Source of the DNA: JANLTP01 sp031363055
Lineage (GTDB): Bacteria; Pseudomonadota; Gammaproteobacteria; Burkholderiales; Burkholderiaceae_E
DNA length: 64,000 bases
Reading direction: 5' to 3'
Assembly: GCA_031363055.1 (NCBI GenBank)
Contig: JANLTP010000095.1
Coordinates: forward strand, 1-64,000
Shown: positions 28,201-35,498 of the stretch, one piece after another
Layout of the letters: every line of letters starts with the position of its first letter
Position numbering within the stretch: position 1 is the stretch's first letter
The notes under the pieces: generated by a model
The model's input: the letters and a program-made list of their open reading frames with translations, nothing else
Told to the model about the DNA's origin: nothing
Databases searched by the model: none
Translations under genes and position numbers: made by a program

Positions 28201-31200
28201 TGACGAACTTCGATTCATGGAGACCGCCGCGCGCAGCGATAGCGTCGGCGAACTGCTCGATAACATTCGCTTGTTCGCTGATGAAGCTACCAGCATCAGC
28301 ATTCCTGAGGATAGCCCCAACGGTTCGGTGGTGGGCGCCGCCATCGTGCTGGATTTCGATGGCGGCTCGGGCGACTCGGCGACCTACAGTCTGATCAATT
28401 CAGCGGGCGGGCGCTTCGCCATCGATAACACCACGGGCATCGTCACCGTTGCAATCAGCGCGCTGCTCGACTTTGAAACGAGTAGCGCTCATGCGATTAT
28501 CGTACGGGCTACCGACGCCGCCGGCTTGATTTTCGACCGTAACATGACCATCAATCTGACCAACGTCAACGAAGCGCCGTTGCTCGATAACCTCGGCAGT
28601 ATGGCGCTGACGACGATCACCGAAGATCAAATAAACAATGCCGGTGATTCGGTTGCTGCGATCATCGCCAGCGCCGGGGGTGACCGGATCACCGATGTCG
28701 ACGCGGCTGCGCTCGAAGGCATTGCGGTGAGCGCGGTGAACAACGGCAATGGCAGTTGGGAATACTCAATCAATGGCGGCACCAATTGGTTTGCGGTCGG
28801 TTCGGTCACCAACAATTCAGCACTGCTGTTACGGGCAACCGATCTGATGCGCTTTGTGCCCAATGGGCAAAACGCGACCGCCGCCGACTTCAGCTTCCGC
28901 GCCTGGGATCAGGGCGGCGGCTTGGCCGGCAACAAGGTTGACACTACGATCAATGGCGGCTTCACAGCGTTCAGCACGGCCAGCGAGACGGCCGTCATTG
29001 CAGTCACGGCCGTCAACGATGCACCGTTGCTCGCCAACACCGCATTGAGCCTGACGGTCGCCGAGGATGCGGGCGTGCCGGTCGGTGCCGTCGGTGTACC
29101 GATCGCCAGTTTGATCGGCGCCAGCAGCGACGTTGATGTTGGCGCGGTGGCTGGCGTTGCGATTATCGCGACTGATGTGAGCAACGGCCTCTGGTACTTC
29201 AGCACCAATGCAGGAGGCACCTGGAGCGCGATCGGTGCGGTGAATGCCAACGCCTCGCTGTTGCTCGCCAATAACGCCGCCAGCCGACTTTATTTTGCAC
29301 CGGCAACCAATTTCAACGGTTCGTCGTTCGCCGCCTTGACCTTGCGGGCCTGGGACCAAAGCAGTGGCGTGGCCGGTGCAACAGCCGATACCAGCATTAA
29401 CGGCGCCAGCAGCAGCTTTTCAAGTGCCACCGATACCGTCGACGTCAACGTGACGTCAGTCGACGATCCGCCCGTTTTGCTGGGCGCATCGTTGCTCGTC
29501 AACGAGGGGCAAGTCGTCACTCTGGGGTTGGCGAACTTTGCGATCAATGACCCCGATAGCGCAAGCTTCATTTACACGGTGAGTTCGGTGAATGGTGGCT
29601 ATTTCCAATTGATCAGCGCAGCCGGAATTCCCGTCAGCACCTTTGACAGCGCTCAACTGGCGGCTGCGCAAGTGCAATTCGTCGACGACGGCGACGAGTT
29701 TGCGCCGAGCTTCGATGGGTCAGTCAACGATGGTGTCACCAGCTCAAATACGGTTTCCGCGACGGTCAACTTTATCCCCGTCAATGATGCACCGACGATA
29801 AGCAATCTTGCCGGTGATGTGTTGAACTATTCCGAGGGTGATGGCGTCAAGGTTATCGATCAAGCTGGCGCTGCGTGGGTCAGCGATGTGGATTCGCCGG
29901 ACTTTAACGGCGGATCGCTGACCGTGAGTTTTGTGTCCGGCAGCGACCCGGCCGAAGACGTACTGTCGATCCGTCATCAGGGCAATGGTGCCGGGCAAAT
30001 TGGTGTGGCCGGCGCCAACATCAGTTTCGGTGGCATCTTGATCGCAACCGGTTCGGGCGGAACGGCCGGTGCGCCTCTGGTGCTCAGCCTCAATGCCAAC
30101 GCCAGTGCTGCCGCCGTCAGTGCGTTGCTGACCAATGTCGGCTTCACCAATACGGATTCTGCTGACGCAACATTGGGTAACCGCCTGGTTCGATTCTCGT
30201 TGACCGACGGCGACGGCGCCACGAGCAGCAACTACGATGCTTTGGTATCGGTAACCGGTACCGATAGTGCGCCGGTCTTGACCCGTGCAATGTTGACGAT
30301 TGATGAAGGGCAAACCCGAGCCCTGTCGACTGCCAACTTCGCCGTTGTTGACTCGGATAGTGTTAATTTTGTCTATTCGGTGAGTTTGGTGACGGGCGGC
30401 TATTTTGAGTTGAGCAGTGCTGCGGGTGTGCCGATTACATCATTCACCGGCGCGCAGCTTTCGAGCGGTCTGGTGCGCTTTGTTGATGATGGTGACGAGT
30501 TCGCTCCGGCCTTCAGCGTCCTCGTCAATGATGGCACGTCAAACTCCAATAGCCTGAGCGCGGTAGTTAATTACACGCCGGTCAACGACACACCGACTGA
30601 TCTGGTGCGCACCCCCGCGATCACGATTGCCGAGGGCTCGGCGGTTGGCAGCACTGCCGGCACAGTGGTGGTGCTCGATGTCGACGATACCAGTGGCTTT
30701 GTATTCAACCTGATCAACGGTGCCGGTCATTTTGCGATTGATCTGCGCAGTGGCGCAATCACGGTGGCCGGTTCTGCCTTGCCCGACTTCGCACTACAGT
30801 CAAGCTATCAGATCATTGTGCGGGGCAGCGATTCATCCGGGGCGAGTGTCGATCGCAGTTTCATGATCCAGGTGGCACGAAACAATTTGGTGGTACCAAC
30901 GCCGACGACCTCGGAGGTGGGTACACCCGTCAATGCCGGAAATTCGGGCCCTGGCGCCTCCGGTTCAACTCCGGTCGATACTTCGGTGATTGCGCCTTCT
31001 GGCCAGGAGGAAGCGTCGCAAAGCCGACGAGTCCTGGCGGCCGGTGACCCTGATTCCGGCGGCGCTCGCAAGCGTGCGGTGGTGGTTCAGTCCGGAATCA
31101 AGGCCGCATCAACCGAGCGACTCTCCGGTTCCCGCAATGCCCAGGCCGCCGGCGATGAATCGAGCCGCGCCGATGAATTGATTGTGCAAATCATCAACGG

Positions 31201-31681
31201 CAGTGGCGATGAGATTTCCAAGCGCACCCTCGATCGGCGACGCCTGTTTGACTTGCTGAAGTTTGACCGTATGCAGTCCGGTGGCGACTCGGTCGGCGGC
31301 TTTGATCTGGTCCGCGCTCGGCCCGTCATGCCCGTGGCCAATATCGACTGGGCACCCGAGGTTGCACAAGCTAAAACCTACCATGTTGCTCTGGAGACGG
31401 TGCGTATGGGCGGCACGGCAGTCACCGTCGGGCTGATCTTCTACGCGCTCAGAGCCGGTGGCCTGATGGCCGCAATGCTGACGGCGCTGCCGGCTTGGTC
31501 AAGCATTGATCCCTTGGTTATATTGCACAAGGACCGCAAGGATCGCGGCGCCGAGTGGGGTGACGAGGACCTGACCCAGATCGATGAAGATGAAGCCGCT
31601 ATGGGCGAGATTCTCGACGTATCCTCGTTGACCGATCCGAACAGCTTTATCCGCCAGGGCGAATATCCCGCGCCGCGCTGA
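19286..31681 (+). CDS. Giant modular LEPR/DUF4347 surface protein, 4131 residues, C-terminal membrane anchor
   Basis: One uninterrupted 12.4-kb frame. N-terminus: LEPR motif EALEPRILYSADLAP (residues 12-26). Then DUF4347 (about 80-252; HLIGHGDANGTNLG, LLLYGCDIAGTDAG); beta-helix block 1 (255-560) with tail; three copies of a 95-residue Y-x-GNG...GF.P..V module (669-950); cadherin-like; LamG 1 (1072-1272); DUF2341-like (1310-1409, WWNAAWTRQSV); LamG 2 (1422-1649); cadherin-like; beta-helix block 2 with CSLREA-like ISLREAILAANN (1994-2532); three WDQS/SINGG modules (2545-2697, 3102-3244, 3246-3390); VCBS (2699-2832); DUF642-like (2840-3000); CSPG-like and cadherin repeats to 3869. After a polar linker comes one transmembrane segment (4041-4073) and an acidic tail. 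No hydrophobic signal peptide and no RTX nonapeptides are seen. Probably an envelope adhesin; role and export route unknown. Confidence 0.9.
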   Translation: MSQNRTRRPVCEALEPRILYSADLAPLSANLSAAMSVAAPVWQEASTAQSAPGSQSATASQSASAQRSSEKLAESNTVELAVIDTAVAGAEALITDIERQQQAGRAIIVVEVGTGDDGIEAVSHALANLYAQGNSVSAIHLIGHGDANGTNLGATRIDMAALRSRSLEFANWAPVLTADADLLLYGCDIAGTDAGQFFVKGLAQLTGADVAASDDLTGSARLGGDWTLEYQSGHIEASVAISEPTQQTWHHVLATFTVTNSNDAGAGSLRQAITDANAAGGADVINFNIAGTGVHTINLTAALPTITGALVIDATSDDSFAVNGNAPAIVLNGAGAGSGVSGLSLSASADNVVIRGLVINRFDGWGIEASGTAGDQVDNLTIAGNYIGTDATGLIAAGNNSDGIGLYYVTNSTIGGLTAADRNLIAGNGTTGGYTGGVNVGTGSTNVQIQGNYIGLGADGNTALGNASYGVLLDGGASNNRVGGTAPTSANRIAATSNGAGVEINNIGGASLGNAVLGNSIYGNAGLGIDLGNAGADGVTGNDLTDADSGGNGLLNFPVLRSATTSAGSTTVTGSLSGVAATPFRVEFFSSPAGSGDAEGYGEARVYLGATSVTTDASGRASFAQVLSGVSLATGTLVTATATIDLGAGVYGATSEFAGNILANLSDRMITGSYVGNGVDNRQIAGLGFRPEVVIVLPGDGVAAYLRTSAMLGDASKALTGTTALQANRIQSLSGDGFSVGTNVAVNSAGQTYHWIAFGAGADIDVGSYTGNGSGQTVSMLGFSPELVWALPNSAQSTRWESSLSSSSFDFNTNVFGAAGFTGFTADGFSVDGSAPVNESGTTNYYVAWNQSASYFRLATYTGNGLDDRNIAGVGFEPQIVFTRQTSGTNFVDLKTESTGVNVDATGGFGTFGQTYAGYIQAIQPDGFQVSQDADVNGNGLTYAYFAFQQNDSPLIANTVPGAQATNEDTAKVFSVANGNRIAITDLDAGGANNEITLSVTQGTLTLASTTGLSFTVGDGVSDTSMTLRGTAAAINIALDGLSYSPVANYNGGATLTLMSKDSMLLSLNIDAALAGRYEFSGNANDTGPGGAQNGVLVDNAGFVIDPTRGPVLSLDGSGDYVRVTGTYSNPTEISIGGWVNLTSVVGRGEFISLSDRVHIALDQSGIGVKGSIQIGPGTWFDLASNQYIAATGWHHVMYTYSDTNNLHTLYIDGAVVASAINNNSIYWTGAGDTYFGAHPSNTSFSNALIDDVRIYSRVLSQREITTLAGDLAMTDTDTVAITVIAVNDAPSAVDNVYSVNEDTTLTQSWWNAAWTRQSVITLSGNTFSGATALTDFPVLITLNSSNIDYSLTQNNGQDLRFFDADGTALAYQIDRWNESGDSFVWVRVPQVDTSGTDTITMFYGNAAAVAGEDAATVWGSHYSAVYHLGENGAVIADSSASAFSGTATNGPTSAPGQIGGGQQLDGVDDYINLGSNRSFVDNVSGTTVSAWLNPTSVTGPHAIASTSINNGGVPTGASRVALEQLGSELRIIVRSDDLTTMTVDTVTSPLSIGAWSYVSVSVDAVADTVTVYVNGVQQATTSAGTLPGSLFPNSPSVSTALGASDEGGSGINFAGQLDEVRFARVAHSDAWQKAEYLVMTNGFASVGAPSIGPATSGVLANDSDIDSTRLNAVLVSGPSHASSFVLNADGTFSYTPVANYSGPDLFSYYATDGSMNSGNASVIITVNPINDAPVLTLPEGNKTFNEGAAAVIVDGSATVVDVDFTDFDTGTLTFTLTTNASANDHLELLNTGMGAGQIGVSGANVFYGGTLIGTQAGGIGAVPFSVSLNASADANAIKEVMRNVRFWVAGTAPSTLTRTVDVVLTDGDGGTSAALSKQLSVVAVNDAPVITSDGGGVSASISRAENGTAVTVVSSTDPDGGTALYSILAGGDSAKFTIDSSSGALSFATAPDFEAPTDLGGDNVYDLTVQVDDGAGGFDTQTLAVTVNDVSNALVVTTISDSNDTGMGAAFTAEQLNANRGADNAISLREAILAANNMSGLDTISFNIAGAGVHTITVGATGLPGLVDAVLIDGWSDPNYLGTPVVELNGNNAGSFVSGLTLDAGSSGSTVRGLIINRFTASGIQISNSNNQTLQGNWIGLDSTGSGVSANADNGVFVTLSSGNQIGGNSAAERNVISGNTNRGIYFLDVANSTISGNYVGTDVSGTLDLNGSVADLNQSGIVLSTGSTNNLVGGLAAGERNVVSGNNHFGIEVQFATSQNNLFEGNYIGTTANGMTALGNTSGGFSFWGSGTGNVLGGSIAGAGNLISGNNGIGVLVGNAANAAIIYGNTIGLGADGMTSLGNANQGVLIDSGSTSTLVGGTAAGVGNLLSGNGASGVEIAGASTVGNAVLGNRIFGNGGIGIDLLGGGVTLNDAGDSDSDANDLQNFPVLASVLTNGSQVVLQGQLNSTANSYFRLEFFANASADASGHGEGQTYLGSVNVVTDGAGDASFNTTINTALAGGSAISATATLSNAGYSAFGSSSEFALNHLAVVNSASVLDTVANPRLLDEAENSPAPVGAVGTLVATFVDFAAPSGQLDNVTDADAGALLGIAITAADSSNGTWWYSLNGGGSWQTLGSPSAAASRLLAADPDNRVYFEPTANFSGTIGSALTFRAWDQSTGSDGGSADTSGVLSGGATAFSTATDTAAITITAANVPPTAVADSATALEAGGTANSIAGTDPGGNVLVNDTDPDVGDTQTVIGVVAGTAGSAVGGVASNLAGAFGSINIAANGAYVYTVDNSNPTVQSLRTAADTLNDIFTYTMRDTAGAISTAQITVTLQGANDTPIDIALVGTSTSNLIVNGSFEINTGLANNSSFGAGVTVSGWTAIGSDGIEVWNNFNNAGPPNASDGITRVELDVLGPSVNGIAQNVATNVNQAYVLRFDFSGRAGNTDVMDVYWRSNLIGTITQTVVGWQTYSFTVLGSGGSDELRFMETAARSDSVGELLDNIRLFADEATSISIPEDSPNGSVVGAAIVLDFDGGSGDSATYSLINSAGGRFAIDNTTGIVTVAISALLDFETSSAHAIIVRATDAAGLIFDRNMTINLTNVNEAPLLDNLGSMALTTITEDQINNAGDSVAAIIASAGGDRITDVDAAALEGIAVSAVNNGNGSWEYSINGGTNWFAVGSVTNNSALLLRATDLMRFVPNGQNATAADFSFRAWDQGGGLAGNKVDTTINGGFTAFSTASETAVIAVTAVNDAPLLANTALSLTVAEDAGVPVGAVGVPIASLIGASSDVDVGAVAGVAIIATDVSNGLWYFSTNAGGTWSAIGAVNANASLLLANNAASRLYFAPATNFNGSSFAALTLRAWDQSSGVAGATADTSINGASSSFSSATDTVDVNVTSVDDPPVLLGASLLVNEGQVVTLGLANFAINDPDSASFIYTVSSVNGGYFQLISAAGIPVSTFDSAQLAAAQVQFVDDGDEFAPSFDGSVNDGVTSSNTVSATVNFIPVNDAPTISNLAGDVLNYSEGDGVKVIDQAGAAWVSDVDSPDFNGGSLTVSFVSGSDPAEDVLSIRHQGNGAGQIGVAGANISFGGILIATGSGGTAGAPLVLSLNANASAAAVSALLTNVGFTNTDSADATLGNRLVRFSLTDGDGATSSNYDALVSVTGTDSAPVLTRAMLTIDEGQTRALSTANFAVVDSDSVNFVYSVSLVTGGYFELSSAAGVPITSFTGAQLSSGLVRFVDDGDEFAPAFSVLVNDGTSNSNSLSAVVNYTPVNDTPTDLVRTPAITIAEGSAVGSTAGTVVVLDVDDTSGFVFNLINGAGHFAIDLRSGAITVAGSALPDFALQSSYQIIVRGSDSSGASVDRSFMIQVARNNLVVPTPTTSEVGTPVNAGNSGPGASGSTPVDTSVIAPSGQEEASQSRRVLAAGDPDSGGARKRAVVVQSGIKAASTERLSGSRNAQAAGDESSRADELIVQIINGSGDEISKRTLDRRRLFDLLKFDRMQSGGDSVGGFDLVRARPVMPVANIDWAPEVAQAKTYHVALETVRMGGTAVTVGLIFYALRAGGLMAAMLTALPAWSSIDPLVILHKDRKDRGAEWGDEDLTQIDEDEAAMGEILDVSSLTDPNSFIRQGEYPAPR

Positions 31682-31802
31682 TTAAAGTACGCTGAGTACG
31701 CAATATAATTGGCGTGTCAGTTCGTCAAGGTAGCCGTCGACCCAGTCGGCGAGGCAGTTGTCGACCTAGTCGTCGAGATAGTTCAGCCAGAGGAGCGAGT
31801 GT

Positions 31803-32417
31803 TTGTCGATCATTCTTGTCCGTCACGGTGAAACCGTTTTGAATGCGAATCGCGTGTTGCAGTTTCCGGATACGCCGTTGGGTGAACGCGGTTTGGCGCA
31901 GGCGCAGGCGGTAGCCCGGCGTCTGGCGCTGATACGGCCTGCGGCCATTCTGGCCAGCGACATGAGTCGCGCCTGGATGACCGCGCAAGCGATCGCCGTC
32001 GCAACCGGGCTGCCGATTCACCCGAGCCAGTTGCTGCACGAACGCAGTTTTGGCGATCTGCGCGGTCGACCCTACGACGATCTCGATCATGATCCGGTTT
32101 CCGCGGAAGAGGGCGCCCGCAATGGCGAATCGATGCCGGTATTTCGTGCGCGGGTCACGCAGGCCTTCGACGAAATGCTGAAGCTGCGTGCAACGCTGGC
32201 CGGTCCCCTGGTGGTGGTATCGCACGGTCTCGTCATCAAGGTCATTCTCGCCGACCTCGTGCTAAGGCCGGCCGGTGTGGCGACGCCGGAGCGCCTGGGC
32301 AACACCTCGATCAGTATTTTTGCGCCGGAACCGCCGTACCGGGTTGGGCTGATTGATTCGACCACGCATCTTGACGAGGGCAACGCGGACAACAAGTTGG
32401 CCGTCGCCGGAGTATGA
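31803..32417 (+). CDS. Histidine phosphatase family protein
   Basis: A 204-residue phosphoglycerate-mutase-like protein. The catalytic motif LVRHGETVLN lies at the extreme N-terminus, the second active-site His in VVVSHGLVIK, and the general acid region in HERSFGDLRGRPYDD. The start is a TTG at 31803: AGGAG at 31791-31795 gives seven-base spacing, and only this start leaves the RHGE motif intact with its normal short leader. Such enzymes dephosphorylate small metabolites or act as CobC/GpmB-like phosphatases. The substrate is not predictable here. Its upstream region carries degenerate repeats of about 21-24 bp (31708-31790). Confidence 0.9.
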   Translation: MSIILVRHGETVLNANRVLQFPDTPLGERGLAQAQAVARRLALIRPAAILASDMSRAWMTAQAIAVATGLPIHPSQLLHERSFGDLRGRPYDDLDHDPVSAEEGARNGESMPVFRARVTQAFDEMLKLRATLAGPLVVVSHGLVIKVILADLVLRPAGVATPERLGNTSISIFAPEPPYRVGLIDSTTHLDEGNADNKLAVAGV

Positions 32418-32478
32418 TTTCGAGGATTGTTTGGCGATCTTGATTGATAAAAATAACGAACAAAGCGAGGAGTAATTG

Positions 32479-32976
32479 ATGGCGGTGGACCGATTCCCTG
32501 TAGAAGCTGGGCACATCATGATGTTCGCGCGTGCGGTCGGTGACGATAACCCGGTCTATCACAGCGCCGAACATGCTCGCTCAACTGAAGTGGGGCACAT
32601 CATTGCGCCGCCGACCTTCGTTCAGGCCAGCGCGCAGTTCGATCCTGACTACCACTTACGGCCGAAGGTCGGACAGCCCTGGTTTGGCTCCGGCAAGACG
32701 GCGACTGGTGTGCCACCTTCGGCCAGCGGCGCCAGTACCGGCAGCGGCGGATTGCATGCCGAACAGCATTTTGAGTATCACCGCCATCCGCAGCCCGGCG
32801 ATATACTTTCGGCAACGCGCAAGCCCGGCAAGACCTGGGAGCGCGACAGTCCGCGTGCCGGCAAGCTCAGTTTCAGCGAGTCGATCATCGAGTATCGGGA
32901 TCAGCAAGGTGAGCTAGTCATCACGGCGCGCAGTGTTGGCGTACGCACCGAGCGACCGGTTGAGCAGTCGAAATAG
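32479..32976 (+). CDS. MaoC/FAS1-like dehydratase domain protein (N-terminal hot-dog half)
   Basis: This 165-residue protein resembles FAS1-like/HTD2-type dehydratase subunits: AGHIMMFARAVGDDNPVYH, GHIIAPPTFVQAS, HAEQHFEYHRHPQPGDIL and SFSESIIEYRDQQGELV. The start ATG at 32479 is preceded by CGAGGAG. It is followed 10 bp later by a MaoC-domain gene, and the two hot-dog proteins are expected to form a heterodimeric (R)-specific enoyl-CoA or beta-hydroxyacyl-CoA dehydratase. This places them in acyl-CoA degradation or steroid-like side-chain metabolism. The acyl-CoA ligase next door is broken. Confidence 0.85.
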   Translation: MAVDRFPVEAGHIMMFARAVGDDNPVYHSAEHARSTEVGHIIAPPTFVQASAQFDPDYHLRPKVGQPWFGSGKTATGVPPSASGASTGSGGLHAEQHFEYHRHPQPGDILSATRKPGKTWERDSPRAGKLSFSESIIEYRDQQGELVITARSVGVRTERPVEQSK

Positions 32977-32986
32977 GGAAACGTAG

Positions 32987-33409
32987 ATGGCACTGAAGGC
33001 AAGTCAGATCAAGGTCGGTGACAGCCATAGCGAGCGCGTCGTCGAGGACCTCAAACGGACCCAGATTGTGATGTACGCGGGCGCCAGCGGCGACTACAAC
33101 CCGCTGCACAGCGACGAGCTGTACACGCAAGAGATTGCAGGATATCCGACGGTATTTGCGCACGGCATGTTGACCATGGGCATGACCGCCCGCATGCTGA
33201 CCAATTTTGTCGGTGATGGTCGCCTGACGCGCTACGGTGTGCGTTTCACCCATCAGGTCTGGCCCGGCGATACGCTGGACGCCACCGCCACCATCGAGTT
33301 AATTTGTGACGAAGCCGGCAAACGTTACGTTGAACTGGCGGTATCCACCAAAAATCAGAATGGTGTCGAAGTGATCAAGGGAAGTGCTTGCGCCCTGATT
33401 GATCCCTGA
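32987..33409 (+). CDS. MaoC-family dehydratase (hot-dog fold)
   Basis: A 140-residue MaoC-like hydratase with the hydratase-2 motif region YAGASGDYNPLHSDELYT (the Asp and His of the catalytic pair) and VFAHGMLTMGMTARML. A GGAAACG element lies just upstream of the ATG. With the preceding FAS1-like gene it probably makes an (R)-enoyl-CoA hydratase heterodimer. The gene converges on the acyl-CoA ligase remnant, with only 6 bp between the two ends. Confidence 0.9.
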   Translation: MALKASQIKVGDSHSERVVEDLKRTQIVMYAGASGDYNPLHSDELYTQEIAGYPTVFAHGMLTMGMTARMLTNFVGDGRLTRYGVRFTHQVWPGDTLDATATIELICDEAGKRYVELAVSTKNQNGVEVIKGSACALIDP

Positions 33410-33415
33410 CATTAT

Positions 33416-34877
33416 TCACGCGACCTTGCGATCACGCCCGGTCCAATACGGTTCACGCAGAATTCGCTTGAGCAGTTTGCCGGATGGAATGCGCGGCAAT
33501 GCAGCCACGAAGTCAACCGACTTCGGACATTTGTAGCTGGCCAGCCGATCTCGGCAGTAGGCGATGAGATCCTGCTCAGCCAAAGTCTGCCCGGCCCGCA
33601 ACACCACACAGGCCTTGACCGACTCGCCCCAACGATCGTCGGGCACACCGATGACGGCGGCTTCGAGCAGATCAGGATGATTGAGCAGCACATTTTCGAT
33701 CTCGGCCGGATAGATGTTTTCTCCGCCTGAGATCACCATGTCCTTGACCCGATCCTGGATGTAGATGTAGCCGTCGCGAAGGCAGCCAGCGTCACCGGTG
33801 CGATACCAATTTGCACCTTCGGTTCGGCCTTCCGGAAACGCTGCGCGCGTCGCCTCGGGATTGTTGAAGTAGCCGTTCATGAACGTATCCGAATGTGCCC
33901 AGATTTCGCCAGTCTGTCCGTCCTCCAGTTGCTTGCCGGTGGCCGGATCGACAATGCGTACGTCGAAGCCGTGAGCAACCTTGCCGGCCGAACGCAGAAG
34001 ACCTGCGCGCGGCCCGTCAGGATCATGGTCTTCGGGCGGCAGAATCGAGAAGCTGCCGCCAATTTCGGTCATGCCATAGACCTGGTAGAACTCGCATCCG
34101 AATACCTTCATGGCCTTGACGAGCACGGCCTCAGCGATCGGCGAGCCACCGTAATTGATGGCTCTCAGCGAAGTGAAATCGGCTCGCTCGACGTCGGGTA
34201 CTGCGAGCAGAAACTGAATCATCGCCGGCACCAGAAACGTATGCGTGATCCGGTGTTTGGCGAACGCCTGTACGATGGTCGCCGGGACGAATTCCAGATA
34301 ACACACCGATATGCCGCCTTCGAACATCGTCGACAGCATGTTGACCATGCCTGAGACATGAAAGTTCGGCAAGGCATTGAGCATCACGAAGTTCGGTGAT
34401 TCGGTGTAACCGAACAAAGGACCGATCTTGTGGCACTGCGTAGTCAGCGAATAGTGCGACAGCTCCACCGACTTCGGTAGACCGGTGGTGCCGGAAGAAT
34501 TCAACTGCAATACCGTTTCGTGCACGGAGGGTTCATAGCCGGTGTCGAGATCGGCAAGGCTGGCGCGCCAACTCGCGAGCGAGGAGTCGGCGTCGCTCGA
34601 GTCGGTCAACTTTCGCGATGTGACCCGTGGCGCCTTGATTTTCTGCAACATGCCCGTCAATCCGACGTCAGTCACCAGAAATTTGGCTTGACTCTGATTG
34701 ACGACACATTCGAGCTCGGGTGCGGCCAGGCGCCATTCGATTCGAGGCCGAATGAATGTCTGCAAAAGTCCAGGAGCGTTCGAGCGTCACAAAAGCCAGA
34801 GCGTCTGGCGTATGCGCGGCCCGGACCCTGATGAGGTTGCTTAGCGTTGGTTTTGTGGCGATCGCAGGGTCGCGCAT
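33416..34877 (-). pseudogene. Fatty-acid-CoA ligase with internal deletion and frame change near the N-terminus
   Basis: The start at 34877 opens an ANL-superfamily N-terminus (MRDPAIATKPTLSN...ERSWTFADIHSASNR). At about 34750-34740 the frame changes, and sequence resumes at the family's INWRLAAPE position (here IEWRLAAPELECVVNQSQAKFLV). About 40 residues of the N-terminal domain are therefore missing. The remainder is canonical: LNSSGTTGLPKSVELSH (P-loop), YQVYGMTEIGG, WYRTGDAGCLRDGYIYIQDRVKDMVISGGENIYPAE and PSGKLLKRILRE. An ORF caller reports a 449-residue protein from 34765, but that start sits inside the scar. The protein is probably inactive. It would have activated a carboxylic acid for the neighbouring dehydratases. 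Confidence 0.83.
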
Positions 34878-35039
34878 GGGTTTGTCTCGCTCCGTTGTCA
34901 AGCCGAAAGTCTAAACCGGTCGCACTCGCCGCTTGCGCCTTGATGAAACGAATTCATGGAACGCTCCAGGATGTCGTTTTGAAATGAGCTTATCATTGCC
35001 CGTGCCCTGACGCGAAACTACTATCGAACGAAAATCTGT

Positions 35040-35486
35040 ATGGTCACTTTTATCCGAATTGCTTTCGCGGCAGTCCTTGCGCTGACGCCCATCCTCGTAC
35101 TGGCGCAGGCTTACCCGTCCCGGCCGGTCAAGCTCATCGTGCCGTTTCCGCCTGGTGGCGGCACCGACATTGGCACGCACGCGATCAACATCAGTCTTTA
35201 TAAAAAACTGCCGTACGATCCGGTTAGGGATTTCGCGCCGATCAATCAGGTCGCCGGCTTGCCGTTGTTCGTGCTGGTGCATCCGTCGGGAACTGCACCC
35301 GCAATCATCAACAAGATCAGCGCCGACGTAGTTCGAATCATCAATCTGCCCGACGTGAAAGAGCGTTTGCTCGCGCAGGGCGCCGAGCCGATTGGCTCCC
35401 GGCCCGAGCAATTCGCCGCCGTGCTGGCGAACGATATCGCCAAGTATGCGAAGGTGATCAAGGCGTCGGGTGTACCGCTCGAGTGA
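35040..35486 (+). pseudogene. Bug-family solute-binding protein with two internal in-frame deletions
   Basis: The 148-residue frame starts with an intact signal peptide (MVTFIRIAFAAVLALTPILVLAQ) and YPSRPVKLIVPFPPGGGTDI. It then jumps to GTHAINISLYKKLPYDPVRDFAPI, skipping about 60 family residues, and later from VLVHPS to GTAPAIINKISADVVRI, skipping roughly 125-130. The C-terminus is normal. Intact relatives have about 320 residues, including the ligand-binding YKG region that is lost here. Both deletions keep the frame, so a small exported protein could still be made, but it cannot form the two-lobe binding fold. It lies 12 bp upstream of the Baeyer-Villiger monooxygenase. Confidence 0.85.
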
Positions 35487-35498
35487 CAGGAGGCTGAC

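Noticed and set aside
19286..31681. Type I secreted RTX adhesin
   Set aside because: No GGxGxDxxx calcium-binding repeats and no C-terminal secretion signal; the C-terminus is a membrane segment with a cytoplasm-like tail, and no ABC exporter genes adjoin.
34668..34765. Independent start of the acyl-CoA ligase at 34765
   Set aside because: The first residues (MQTFIRPRI) are antiframe translation of the deleted gene's own N-terminus; the genuine start is at 34877 in another frame.
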